Part shown: piece after piece, positions 38,100 to 46,363 of the stretch
Layout: each line of letters starts with the position of its first letter
Position numbering within the stretch: the first letter of the stretch is position 1
Source of the DNA: Rhodospirillales bacterium
GTDB lineage: Bacteria > Pseudomonadota > Alphaproteobacteria > Rhodospirillales > Casp-alpha2
Length of the DNA stretch: 64,000 nt
Assembly (NCBI GenBank): GCA_021775095.1
Contig: JAJFII010000103.1
Location: forward strand, 245,597 to 309,596
Reading direction: 5' to 3'
The notes under the pieces: generated by a model
What the model saw: only the letters and a program-made list of their open reading frames with translations
What the model was told of the DNA's origin: nothing
Database searches by the model: none
Made by a program: the position numbers and the translations under genes

Positions 38100-38545
38100 C
38101 CGCGATGCACCCGTTGGAAGTTTCCATTGGGTCAAAGTAAAAAATAGGTATGGGCGTCAGAAAGTCTTCCTTGCCGATCCGGTTCACCCGTTAGGCTGTA
38201 GCTGCTCTCCAAATCGGAACCGGTCCCGGTTATCGTTCCCCGGCTTGTCTCTGCCCCTGCCCTGTGGACAGCGTAAAGCGCTGTCCCCGCTACAACATAC
38301 AGGACACCCGCCATCCTATGAATGCTACGGCAACGGCTTGGGCCAACGGCCGGTGGCAACGGCGAGTGCCAACAGTAGCAAACAGTTTTAATCCGGGCGT
38401 CCCGTACAGAACCAACGGGCTTTTGGCATCATCCGCCTGCAATTGCGGGCCCAGGTTTATCAGGCTTTGCGCGCTTAATGGCTTTGAGCGGGCCTGATAG
38501 CGGTGCGATGGCAAAGGAATTCTCCTGGTTTTTTCATTAAAAACA
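38100..38545. other. Intergenic region before hicAB
   Basis: About 445 bases without a convincing gene. Two overlapping minus-strand frames (ending LFATVGTRRCHRPLA and starting MAGVLYVVAGTALYAVH) look like pieces of a small membrane protein, but no family is recognisable. The region marks the left edge of an accessory islet running to about 41.7 kb. Confidence 0.4.
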
Positions 38546-38577
38546 CAACACTTATGTTGCATGCAACACTTATGTTG
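38546..38577. repeat. Direct repeat CAACACTTATGTTG x2 over the hicAB promoter
   Basis: Two identical 14-mers at 38546-38559 and 38564-38577, with GCATGC in the centre making the whole array partly palindromic. They overlap a good promoter: TTGCAT (38557-38562), 17-base spacer, TATAGT (38580-38585). This is the expected layout of a HicB-bound autoregulatory operator. The predicted transcription start falls at or next to the hicA ATG, so that mRNA may be leaderless. Confidence 0.65.
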
Positions 38578-38590
38578 TGTATAGTTTTTT

Positions 38591-38776
38591 ATGAACTCGA
38601 AAGAACTCAAAAAGTGATTAAAAAAACAGGGCTGCACCTTTGAAAATCATAAAGGCGGCTCCGGTCACCAAACCGTCAAGAACGGCAACCTTAAGGCTCA
38701 GTTACCCATGCACGGTGCGTCAAAAGAGCTTGGAACCGGGCTTGTAAACAAAATCAAAAAGGATCTGGGCCTGTAA
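38591..38776 (+). pseudogene. hicA: hicA toxin gene with an in-frame stop at codon 9
   Basis: Reading through one TGA (38615-38617) gives a 61-residue HicA-type mRNA interferase: MNSKELKK, stop, then LKKQGCTFENHKGGSGHQTV and a C-terminus ending LVNKIKKDLGL. The GSGHQ segment corresponds to the catalytic His region of the family. In functional relatives the interrupted position is usually a hydrophobic or Trp residue, and TGG to TGA is a single change. There is no ribosome site or in-frame start just after the stop. The intact antitoxin gene follows by 36 bases. The toxin is most likely dead unless TGA is read through or the base is wrong. Confidence 0.75.
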
Positions 38777-38812
38777 ATCACTCCCAACAACAGAAAAATA
38801 GAAAGAACGGCT

Positions 38813-39220
38813 ATGCACTACCCAATTATACTCACACCTGATGATAACGATACTGTCATGGCGACATCGCCGGATTTCCCGGAGTTAGTCACTTTTGGCG
38901 ATGACAACAACGACGCTTTACTTCGTGCAGTCGATGCGCTTGAGGAAGCAATTGCAGCGCGAATTGCAGATCGCGAAAACATCCCCCCGCCGTCTAAGGG
39001 AAGGCATCGTGCCACCCTGCCGACACTGACCACTATGAAGGTGATCCTTTATAACTCCATGAGGGAACAGAACGTTACAAAAGCCGAATTGGCCCGCCAA
39101 TTATCTTGCCACGGACCCCAGGTGGACCGCCTGCTTGACTTGCACCATGCGTCGAAAGTCGATCAGCTTGAAACTGCCATGAGGACCTTAGGAAAATCAT
39201 TCGAAGTCAGAGCCGTTTAG
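38813..39220 (+). CDS. hicB: HicB-family antitoxin with HTH domain
   Basis: A 135-residue antitoxin. The N-terminal half has the HicB partial RNase-H fold, with MHYPIILTPDDNDTVMATSP followed by DFPELVTFGDDNNDALLRAV. The C-terminal half is a DNA-binding helix-turn-helix (NVTKAELARQLSCHGPQVDRLLD). It should neutralise HicA and repress the operon through the repeats at 38546-38577. It is intact while hicA is broken, the state expected after toxin loss. AGAAAGAACGG precedes the ATG. Confidence 0.85.
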   Translation: MHYPIILTPDDNDTVMATSPDFPELVTFGDDNNDALLRAVDALEEAIAARIADRENIPPPSKGRHRATLPTLTTMKVILYNSMREQNVTKAELARQLSCHGPQVDRLLDLHHASKVDQLETAMRTLGKSFEVRAV

Positions 39221-39312
39221 CGACAACCAACATGTCCAGCCAACGGCGTGAAATTCGTTCTTCCTTAGCCGCTCTCCAAATCAGAATGTTCTGCCGTACG
39301 ACGACGCCCATC

Positions 39313-40031
39313 GTGCAGCGCCATGAGATCATTGAGATGATGCGGGAATTGAAGGTGTCGGGAATGGGTGCGGCTTGCGACGATGTCATGCGCGCCGCCC
39401 TTCAGCACAAACGCAGTGGCGCAGAGATCGTCGGCGACCTGCTGAAATCCGGGAACAAATGAGTGCAGCTAAATTCCCGGTCATGAAAACACCGGTGGAA
39501 TTTGACTTCGGCGCAAGCCCGCCCCATGAAGGCCTGGTGCGTAGTTTGCATGGCGGCTCGTTCCTTGAGCATTCAAGAAACGCCGTCTTCGTCGGCGGAA
39601 CCGGGACGGGAAAAACACACCTGGCAACCGCCATCGGCGCCAGCTCCGTCAATGCCCGCCACCGGGTCAGGTTCTTCAGCGCTGTTGATTTGGTCAATCG
39701 CCTTGCGGCCGAACACCGCGATGGAAAAGCCGGTCGCATGACAGACCGCCTGATCCGTGTTGAGCTGGTGATCATTGATGAACGTGGTTACCTGCCATTC
39801 GCACAATCGGGAGGTCAACTCCTGTTCCATCTGATCCGTCAGCTCTACGAGCGCACACCGATCCTTGTCACAACGAACCTCACCGTCGCCGAATGGCCAA
39901 CCGTATTCGGTGATGCCAAAATGACAATCGCCTTGCTTGACCGCCTCACCCATCATTGCAACATCGTTGAGACCGGCAATGATAGCTGGCGTCTCAAACA
40001 CCGTAACCGAGCAAACCAGAAGGGGCACTAA
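39313..40031 (+). pseudogene. istB: IS21-family istB (ATPase helper), frameshifted remnant
   Basis: The N-terminus ([19 protein letters not shown] to [11 protein letters not shown], stop at 39462) and the rest ([20 protein letters not shown] onward, to 40031) are in different frames and together make one IstB protein. Walker A is [12 protein letters not shown], Walker B is [13 protein letters not shown], and [13 protein letters not shown] is the family C-terminus. Compared with intact IS21 helpers about ten residues are missing at the junction, so a small deletion caused the shift. No istA transposase is present upstream. The element cannot move by itself. Confidence 0.8.
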
Positions 40032-40121
40032 GCGCTGCGATCATTGAAGTCTCCGCGTTTCGTGTCCCGTCTTATCTCAGTAGTATAATCAACGATCCAA
40101 ACCCGCAAAAATCAACCTCCA

Positions 40122-40175
40122 GGGGGGTCAAAATTAGACGCCGATAGGGGGGGCAAACTTCAATGCCGTTTGACA
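40122..40175. mobile_element. Right end of the IS21-type element
   Basis: Two imperfect copies of a terminal repeat lie side by side: GGGGGGTCAAAATTAGACGC (from 40122) and GGGGGGCAAACTTCAATGCC (from 40148), the second ending GTTTGACA at 40175. IS21-family ends have such multiple repeats and terminate in TGTCA/TGACA. I could not find the matching left end, in line with loss of istA. Confidence 0.65.
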
Positions 40176-40236
40176 ACCAATGGCAGATTGAATTGGATAC
40201 GCCTCACAATGTGGTCGTTTGTTAAAGCCAAATTTC

Positions 40237-40692
40237 TTATAGGGGGCGGTTTGCGGACGGCGGCGAAAATCTTTCCAAGGCCCACAGGGAGACCCCAAAC
40301 AACAGGTGTGGCACAAAAGAAGCGATGATCAATTTAGGACTGACGCTTAAGCCTGCGACACCCCATCCAACTATTGGGTAGAACAAGACAAGTACACCTA
40401 ACCAGAGCGATGCGGCGAGTATCATTACGGTCTTGACGTTTCGCAGTGGGAAAAAGCGAATATAAACGACCGACCAGAATGTTACATAAGCCGTGTGAAA
40501 AAGCAGCCCGACAGGCAAGGGCAATTCCTGCCCGAGCAGAGTTTCTGCGAACGCAAGACCGAGGGGTTTGGGTAACGGGGAAATCCCGGATTTAAATAAT
40601 GTTACCATCAGCAGTGCGGTGATTGCAGATACCCCCAGGCCAATAGCTATCGCCCCAAACCAGGAGCGTGTAGACGGGTTGTTTTCAGACAT
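40237..40692 (-). CDS. Small four-helix membrane protein of unknown function
   Basis: A 151-residue protein with four hydrophobic helices and no motif I recognise. It starts MSENNPSTRSWFGAIAIGLG at 40692; the frame is open for 18 more codons but AAGG lies upstream of this ATG. It follows a ynfA-like gene by 72 bases on the same strand, and both are divergent from a MerR regulator, so a part in metal or toxic-compound handling is likely but not shown. Confidence 0.6.
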   Translation of the reverse strand: MSENNPSTRSWFGAIAIGLGVSAITALLMVTLFKSGISPLPKPLGLAFAETLLGQELPLPVGLLFHTAYVTFWSVVYIRFFPLRNVKTVMILAASLWLGVLVLFYPIVGWGVAGLSVSPKLIIASFVPHLLFGVSLWALERFSPPSANRPL

Positions 40693-40764
40693 TTTGTTTT
40701 CCTTTTTGACTTGGAATTTGATCGAGCCCGCATAAGGGCGTGTCATTGTGCGAATATCTTTTCA

Positions 40765-41091
40765 TTAGCTTATGTGCCGTGGTCCCCAAATTATGATTGC
40801 GGCACCAATTAGACAGACAACCGAGCCAGAGACGTCCCATTGATCCGGTACGCGACCTTCGACCAGCCAAAGCCAGAGAAGGGAGGCGGCTATATAGACC
40901 CCGCCATAGGCAGCGTAAGCCCGCCCGGCTGCATCGACCTGAACCCAGGTTAAGGCGTACGCAAATATCACCAATGAAATGGTACCCGGTAAAATCCAGA
41001 ACGCAGAACTGTCTAACCGAACCCATGCCCAAAATGCGAAGCAACCCGAGATTTCGGCAGCGGCTGCAGCCAAATAAACTGCATACTTCAT
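40765..41091 (-). CDS. YnfA/UPF0060-family small membrane protein
   Basis: A 108-residue four-helix protein of the YnfA (UPF0060) family, related to small multidrug-resistance transporters. Typical features: [18 protein letters not shown] at the first helix, [20 protein letters not shown] in the third, and [17 protein letters not shown] at the end. The acidic residue in helix one expected of SMR-like pumps is present (E13). It is divergent from merR with a MerR-type palindrome between them, so it is probably induced by a metal or organic toxin. Confidence 0.85.
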   Translation of the reverse strand: MKYAVYLAAAAAEISGCFAFWAWVRLDSSAFWILPGTISLVIFAYALTWVQVDAAGRAYAAYGGVYIAASLLWLWLVEGRVPDQWDVSGSVVCLIGAAIIIWGPRHIS

Positions 41092-41189
41092 AAATTCGCC
41101 AAGGAACGTTGGTTTCTCATAGGTCCAATAAATCTGCTTTTGGGTTGGTGTTCATAAGTCTCTCCATAGATTGTTGACGATACCATGCC

Positions 41190-41208
41190 ACCTCAAGTAA
41201 CTTGAGGT
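41190..41208. promoter_or_regulatory. MerR-type operator, perfect 19-bp palindrome
   Basis: ACCTCAAGT-A-ACTTGAGGT is fully symmetric. MerR regulators bind such palindromes inside an over-long promoter spacer. On the minus strand TTGAAC (41207-41212) is a good -35 directly adjoining it, so the activated promoter probably points left toward the ynfA-like gene; the -10 is weak. Confidence 0.7.
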
Positions 41209-41222
41209 TCAAGGTTTTATTG

Positions 41223-41663
41223 ATGGAAAATGACATGAATGATTTTGCAATCGGTGAGCTCTCGCGCCTGTCAGGCGTGAAAGTCCCTAATATCCGCTAT
41301 TATGAAGAAGTGGGAATTCTCCCGCCAGCGTTCCGCCGCAATGGACGACACCGATCATATAATAAAGAGGATCTGCAACGGTTGGCGTTTGTCAAAAACA
41401 GCAGGGAATTGGGTTTTCCCATTAAACAGATCCGAAAGCTCATTCACCTGACGGACCCGGATAATTTAACTTGCGACGAAGCGCTGGAATTATCGTCAAA
41501 CCAGCTTTCTCTTGTTAAGGAAAAGATAAAGACCCTTCAATCGATTGAGAAAACATTGGAGGATCATGTCGATCAGTGTCGTAATAACTGCTCAGAGGGG
41601 CGCGCACCTCAATGTAAAATACTGGTGTCACAAAACGGATCGTCGCTGCGTGCTGGCGATTAG
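41223..41663 (+). CDS. MerR-family regulator, ZntR/CadR-like cysteine pattern
   Basis: A metal-type MerR activator of about 147 residues. The N-terminal helix-turn-helix is FAIGELSRLSGVKVPNIRYY, followed by EEVGILPPAFR, and the dimerisation helix runs to about residue 115. Metal-ligand cysteines occur in NLTCDEALEL and the C-terminal loop DQCRNNCSEGRAPQCKIL, a spacing like zinc, cadmium or lead sensors rather than CueR. The start may be 41223 or 41235 (MNDFAIGEL); both retain the HTH. It is divergent from ynfA. Confidence 0.82.
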   Translation: MENDMNDFAIGELSRLSGVKVPNIRYYEEVGILPPAFRRNGRHRSYNKEDLQRLAFVKNSRELGFPIKQIRKLIHLTDPDNLTCDEALELSSNQLSLVKEKIKTLQSIEKTLEDHVDQCRNNCSEGRAPQCKILVSQNGSSLRAGD

Positions 41664-41883
41664 CCCTATCGGTGTTTTGATGGCAAGTTGTTGGCAACGG
41701 CCATTTCTGAATTGCGTGTTGAAAATATCTGGCTCGCAAATGGTTAACTGGAAGGGTCCTGATACTCAATTAATCACATTATTAAAGTGTATTTAAAAAA
41801 TTAACTACAATATTTAAAAGTTATATATTGATTTTCCCGACGCCCCATGGAAATCTGGCCTCAGAAAACAAGGTGAGGTTCAC

Positions 41884-42624
41884 ATGACAACGGATTTACA
41901 TGACCTGTCCGAGAAATATCGGGGCGTTGCGGCTTTCGACCTGCTGCAGGCGATGATCGAACGGCAGTTTGCGGGGCGGATTGCCCTGGTCTCGTCGTTC
42001 GGCGCGGATGCCGCCGTGTTGTTGCACATGGTTGCCAAAATCGACCCGGCGACGCCGGTGTTGTTTCTCGATACACACAAACTGTTCGCCGAGACCAAAA
42101 CCTACAAACAGCAGTTGGTTACAGGTTTCGGTCTGACCGATGTGCGGGTCATATCGCCCCTGGCGGAAAACGAGCGGGACCTGGATGGAAACGGCGTTTT
42201 GTGGGCGTCGGAGCCCGGCCGCTGCTGTTATTTCCGCAAGGTCCTGCCCCTGCAGCGGGCCCTCGAAGGGTTTGATGCTTGGATCACCGGGCGCAAACAG
42301 TATCAAAATATCGAACGCTCCCAGTTGCCGCAGTTCGAGCGGGCCGACCAGCGGATCAAAATAAACCCGCTGATGGGCTGGCAACCGGACCAGGTCGCCG
42401 AATATTTTAAGATCCACGACCTGCAACCCCATCCCCTGGTCGCTGCGGGTTACCCGTCCATTGGCTGTAAACCCTGCACCTCACCGGTCGCACCGCATGA
42501 GGATCCGCGGGCCGGTCGCTGGCGGGGGAGCGACAAAACGGAATGTGGCATTCACCTGTCGGCAGACGGCAAAATGACACGAAGTGCCACCGTCCAGGCC
42601 CCGCGCGCCCAGGGTTGCGGATAA
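41884..42624 (+). CDS. cysH: Assimilatory phosphoadenylyl/adenylyl-sulfate reductase
   Basis: A 246-residue reductase that converts activated sulfate to sulfite. Nucleotide-loop motifs are SSFGADAAVLLHM and FLDTHKLFAETKTY. Two cysteine pairs, RCCYFRK (about residue 118) and IGCKPCTSPV (about 198), are the [4Fe-4S] ligands that define the APS-using bacterial type, and KTECGIHL carries the catalytic cysteine at the C-terminus. No other sulfate-assimilation gene adjoins it. AAGGTGAGG precedes the ATG. Confidence 0.92.
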   Translation: MTTDLHDLSEKYRGVAAFDLLQAMIERQFAGRIALVSSFGADAAVLLHMVAKIDPATPVLFLDTHKLFAETKTYKQQLVTGFGLTDVRVISPLAENERDLDGNGVLWASEPGRCCYFRKVLPLQRALEGFDAWITGRKQYQNIERSQLPQFERADQRIKINPLMGWQPDQVAEYFKIHDLQPHPLVAAGYPSIGCKPCTSPVAPHEDPRAGRWRGSDKTECGIHLSADGKMTRSATVQAPRAQGCG

Positions 42625-42743
42625 CAAACCAGCGGATTTTTCCGGCCGGCAATAAAACGGTTGGCCTGGGCCCTTTAATTCTCCAAAATCTGACTTCGTT
42701 CATGGCACAGGCCATGGGGAATGAGAGGGCAGGGGAGCCTGGC

Positions 42744-44375
42744 GTGCCGGAATCCATATTTCAAAAGGACTTGGACAAAACCCAAGCAAATTTTCAACCG
42801 CAAACACCGCTCAGTTATCTCGATTGGGCGGCCTCCGTATACCCCGATAAAGTTGCTGTCATCCACGGCGACCGGCAGTTTACCTATGCGGCCTTTCGCG
42901 AGCGCTGCGTGCGGCTGGCGAGTGCGCTCACGGGGCTGGGGGTTGGGCCGGGCGATACGGTGTCGTTTATGGCACCCAACGGTCCACCGCTGCTGGAAGC
43001 CCACTATGGGGTGCCGATGGCCGGTGCGGTGCTTAATGCCCTCAATTTTCGCCTCGATGCATCGACCATCGCTAGCCTTTTAAACCACGCAGAGACCAAG
43101 GTTCTGGTCACCGACCGGGAGTTTTCGGCGGTGATATCCCAGGCCCTTGAACAGACCGACCATGCCATCATCGTCATCGACATTGATGACCCATTGGCGT
43201 CGGGCGGGGCGTTTATCGGGCAAACGGATTACGAAAGTTTACTTAGCAAAGGCGACCCGCAATTTGCCTGGACCATGCCGGCTGACGAGTGGCAGGCCAT
43301 ATCTCTCAATTATACCTCCGGCACAACCGGCGAGCCGAAGGGCGTGGTGTACCATCACCGGGGTGCTTTTTTAAACGCCATGGGCGATATTCTGTCCTTT
43401 GGGCTGAACCGAAATACCGTTTATCTTTGGACCCTGCCGATGTTTCATTGTAACGGCTGGTGTTTTACCTGGGCGGTAACTGCCGTTGCCGGGACCCATG
43501 TGTGCCAGCGAAATATCGTGCCCGGGGAAATCTTTCTAAAGATCAAACACAACAAGGTCACCCACATGTGCGGGGCCCCCATCGTTCTTAATATGTTGGT
43601 GCATGCCGCCGACGACCAAAAGACCCGGTTTCCGCAAACCGTCGAAGTCGCCACCGGTGGAGCCGCGCCGCCCAGTGCAATCATCGCCGCCATGGAACAA
43701 ATGGGATTTAATGTCACCCACCTCTACGGATTGACGGAATGTTATGGCCCGTCCACGGTCTGTGCCTGGCAGGACGAGTGGGGCGAATTGGAACTCGCAG
43801 AAAAAGCCTCCTTGATGGCCCGCCAGGGGGTCCGTTATCCGACCCTGTTTGACCAGGCGGTGATGGCACCGGAGACCATGACCCCGGTACCCGCCGACGG
43901 TAAAACCCTGGGTGAGATCATGCTGCGCGGCAATACGGTGATGAAGGGGTATTTGAAAAACCCAAAGGCAACGACCGACGCCTTTCGCGGCGGCTGGTAC
44001 CATACGGGCGACCTGGCGGTACTGCATGGTGACGGATATGTGGAAATCAAAGACCGTTCCAAGGACGTAATTATCTCCGGCGGCGAAAACATCTCGTCGC
44101 TTGAAGTAGAAGAGGTGCTCTATAAACATGCGCAAATTATGGAAGCCGCAGTGGTTGCCCGTCCGGACGAAAAATGGGGGGAAACGACCTGTGCCTTTGT
44201 CGATTTAAAACCGGGCGCTGACAGTCTTAGTCAAACCCAGGTGATTGACTATTGCCGGGCGCATCTGGCGCACTTCAAAACACCGCGAACCGTAATCTTT
44301 GGCCCCCTGCCGAAAACGTCAACCGGCAAAATTCAAAAATTTGTGCTCCGCGAACGGGCAAAGGATCTCACATGA
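42744..44375 (+). CDS. Acyl-CoA ligase (AMP-forming), LvaE-like
   Basis: A 543-residue adenylating enzyme that activates a carboxylic acid to its CoA thioester. Motifs: LNYTSGTTGEPKGVVYHHRG (P-loop), GLTECYGPS, GWYHTGDLAVLHGDGYVEIK with the ATP-binding Asp, and the C-terminal lysine in KTSTGKIQKFVL. I prefer the GTG at 42744, preceded by AGGGGAG, because the family N-terminus (FQKDLDKTQANFQPQTPLSYL) begins there; ATG codons at 42702 and 42714 are possible. It heads a gene set matching the levulinic acid (lva) operon of Pseudomonas putida, where LvaE makes the acyl-CoA. The actual acid here is unknown. Confidence 0.85.
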   Translation: MPESIFQKDLDKTQANFQPQTPLSYLDWAASVYPDKVAVIHGDRQFTYAAFRERCVRLASALTGLGVGPGDTVSFMAPNGPPLLEAHYGVPMAGAVLNALNFRLDASTIASLLNHAETKVLVTDREFSAVISQALEQTDHAIIVIDIDDPLASGGAFIGQTDYESLLSKGDPQFAWTMPADEWQAISLNYTSGTTGEPKGVVYHHRGAFLNAMGDILSFGLNRNTVYLWTLPMFHCNGWCFTWAVTAVAGTHVCQRNIVPGEIFLKIKHNKVTHMCGAPIVLNMLVHAADDQKTRFPQTVEVATGGAAPPSAIIAAMEQMGFNVTHLYGLTECYGPSTVCAWQDEWGELELAEKASLMARQGVRYPTLFDQAVMAPETMTPVPADGKTLGEIMLRGNTVMKGYLKNPKATTDAFRGGWYHTGDLAVLHGDGYVEIKDRSKDVIISGGENISSLEVEEVLYKHAQIMEAAVVARPDEKWGETTCAFVDLKPGADSLSQTQVIDYCRAHLAHFKTPRTVIFGPLPKTSTGKIQKFVLRERAKDLT

Positions 44376-45145
44376 AAACGCTTGAGACATTTTCCCTCGC
44401 CGGCAAGACGGCGCTGGTGACCGGCGCGTCGGGTGGACTGGGCAAACATTTTGCCGAAACCCTGGCCGCCGCCGGTGCCCGGGTGGCCGTCGGCGCGCGC
44501 CGCGCTGAAAAGCTGGCCGCCGTGGTCGACGGCATTACAAAGGCCGGTGGCGACGCCATGGCCGTCGCCCTCGACATCACCGACCGGCCATCGATCATCG
44601 GCGCGTTCGATGCCATCGAAGCGCGGTATGGCACCGTCACCATTGCCATTAATAATGCCGGCATATCGGGCCGTGAACTGGCGATCGAGACGACCGATGA
44701 CAATTGGGATGAGGTTTTGGGTACCAACCTTAAGGGCAGCTGGATGGTCTGTCAGGAAACGGCCAAACGGCTGGTCGCCAGGGACCGAGGCGGATCGATT
44801 GTTAATATTGCCTCGATCCTGGGCGAACGGGTGATGCCCGGCGTGTTAACCTATTCGGTGAGCAAAGCCGGCATCGTGCAGATGACCAAAGCCCTGGCCC
44901 TGGAATGGGCCCGCCACAACATTCGGGTAAACGCCCTGGCACCGGGGTATGTGGAAACCGACCTCAACCGAAAGCTTCTGCGCTCGGACGTGGGGCAAAA
45001 AATCATCAGTCGCATTCCGCAACGGCGGACCGGAAAATTACAGGATTTGGACGGCCCGCTCTTGTTGCTGGCGTCTGATGCGTCGGCATTCATGACCGGT
45101 GCCATTGTCCCCGTTGATGGCGGTCATCTGGTCAGCAGTTTATAA
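44372..45145 (+). CDS. Short-chain dehydrogenase/reductase, LvaD-like
   Basis: A 257-residue classical SDR. The NAD(P) site is TGASGGLGKHFAE, NNAG appears in INNAGISGRELA, and the catalytic S-Y-K set is IASILGERVMPGVLTYSVSK. It starts by a four-base ATGA overlap with the acyl-CoA ligase gene. In the lva pathway an SDR reduces a 4-keto acyl-CoA to the 4-hydroxy form; the same step is inferred here. Confidence 0.85.
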   Translation: MKTLETFSLAGKTALVTGASGGLGKHFAETLAAAGARVAVGARRAEKLAAVVDGITKAGGDAMAVALDITDRPSIIGAFDAIEARYGTVTIAINNAGISGRELAIETTDDNWDEVLGTNLKGSWMVCQETAKRLVARDRGGSIVNIASILGERVMPGVLTYSVSKAGIVQMTKALALEWARHNIRVNALAPGYVETDLNRKLLRSDVGQKIISRIPQRRTGKLQDLDGPLLLLASDASAFMTGAIVPVDGGHLVSSL

Positions 45146-45163
45146 AGGAACGGAAACTCTCAA

Positions 45164-46363
45164 ATGGATTTTAACCTGCCGCCGGAAGTTGTTGATATGT
45201 GCCGACGTATTCGGACCTTTGTTGACACACATCTGATACCCGTTGAGCTCGATCCATCGATCTATGACGCCTATGAATCGATCCGCAAGGAGCTGTTGGA
45301 CGAGCTGCGCAAAAAAGCCCGGGCGCAAGGTATATGGGCCCTGGCCATGCCCAAGGACTTAGGCGGCGGCGGATTTAATACGGTTGGCATGGCCGCCTGT
45401 TATGAAGAAATGAACCGGGCGTTGTTTGGCCCGGCAGTGTTTAATGCGGCCGCTCCGGACGACGGCAACATGTTTGTCCTCAACCGCTTGGCCAATGATC
45501 GACAAAAGGAAAAGTGGTTGCTGCCGATCATCAGCGGTAAGGTTGGCTCGTCCATCGTTATGACCGAACCGCAACCCGGTGCCGGCTCGGACCCGGCCGG
45601 CATGATGAAAACCACTGCCGAAAAAATTGGCGATAAATGGGTGATCCATGGCCGCAAATGGTTCATTACCGGTGCCGCTGCAGCCAGTCATTTTATTCTT
45701 CTGGCCCGAACCTCGAACGATCCCCGGCGCGAATTGACAACCTTTTTGTTTCACAAGGACCAGCCGGGCTGGCGCATTGTCCGGCGGATCGGGATCATGG
45801 GACCGGAGGAACATGGTGGACATTGTGAACTGGAATTTGACGGTCTGGAAATCGCCGACGAGGACCGACTGCTCGATGTGGGCCGGGGCATGAAAGTCGT
45901 GCAAACCCGGCTGGGCACGGCGCGCCTGACCCATTGCATGCGGTGGTTGGGCATGGCCAAACGGGCCATGGAAATCGCCGGTGATTATGTCGCCGAGCGA
46001 GAAGCCTTTGGCGGCAAACTGGCGGAGCGGGAAAGTGTGCAGTTGCTGCAGGGCGATGTCGCCATGGCGATTCACATGGGACGGTTGATGGTCATGCATG
46101 CCGCCTGGAAACTGGACCAGGGTGAATACGCCCAGGCCGAGGTTTCGGCGGCCAAAATACATGTGGCCGACTGCCTGCATCTGGCCGTCGACACGGCGAT
46201 CCAGTTGTGCGGTGCCCGCGGATATTCAAAGGATACGGTCCTGGAATGGATGTACCGCTATGCCCGCCAGGCCAAACTGGTTGATGGCGCGTCGGAGGTC
46301 CACAAAATGATTCTGGCCCGGGGGTTCCAAAAACAGGGAGTTGATTTTTGGTCATGGGGTTAA
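45164..46363 (+). CDS. Acyl-CoA dehydrogenase, LvaC/ACAD11-like
   Basis: A 399-residue flavoprotein of the acyl-CoA dehydrogenase family. Visible segments: MTEPQPGAGSDPAGMMKTTA (FAD/substrate), GRKWFITGAAAASHFILLAR, QLCGARGYSKDTVLEWMYR and the C-terminal ARQAKLVDGASEVHKM. This subgroup pairs with APH-like kinases (ACAD10/11 in animals, LvaC in bacteria) and removes phosphate from a 4-phospho-hydroxyacyl-CoA to leave an enoyl-CoA. The kinase gene follows with overlap, supporting that reading. Confidence 0.88.
   Translation: MDFNLPPEVVDMCRRIRTFVDTHLIPVELDPSIYDAYESIRKELLDELRKKARAQGIWALAMPKDLGGGGFNTVGMAACYEEMNRALFGPAVFNAAAPDDGNMFVLNRLANDRQKEKWLLPIISGKVGSSIVMTEPQPGAGSDPAGMMKTTAEKIGDKWVIHGRKWFITGAAAASHFILLARTSNDPRRELTTFLFHKDQPGWRIVRRIGIMGPEEHGGHCELEFDGLEIADEDRLLDVGRGMKVVQTRLGTARLTHCMRWLGMAKRAMEIAGDYVAEREAFGGKLAERESVQLLQGDVAMAIHMGRLMVMHAAWKLDQGEYAQAEVSAAKIHVADCLHLAVDTAIQLCGARGYSKDTVLEWMYRYARQAKLVDGASEVHKMILARGFQKQGVDFWSWG

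Noticed and set aside
38132..38637. Overlapping minus-strand frames resembling pieces of a small membrane protein (AVAVAFIGWRV; VVAGTALYAVH).
   Set aside because: The hydrophobic pieces are in different frames, no start site or family is recognisable, and one frame runs through the hicA promoter repeats; not enough to call a pseudogene.
38555..38637. Minus-strand peptide repeats MQHKCC-MQHKCC over 38546-38577.
   Set aside because: They are only the translation of the 18-bp-spaced direct repeats of the hicAB operator, not a gene.
39232..39312. Possible C-terminal end of istA before istB (a frame ending NVLPYDDAHRAAP).
   Set aside because: Only about 20 residues, no transposase motif, and an upstream stop in the same frame; too short to claim.
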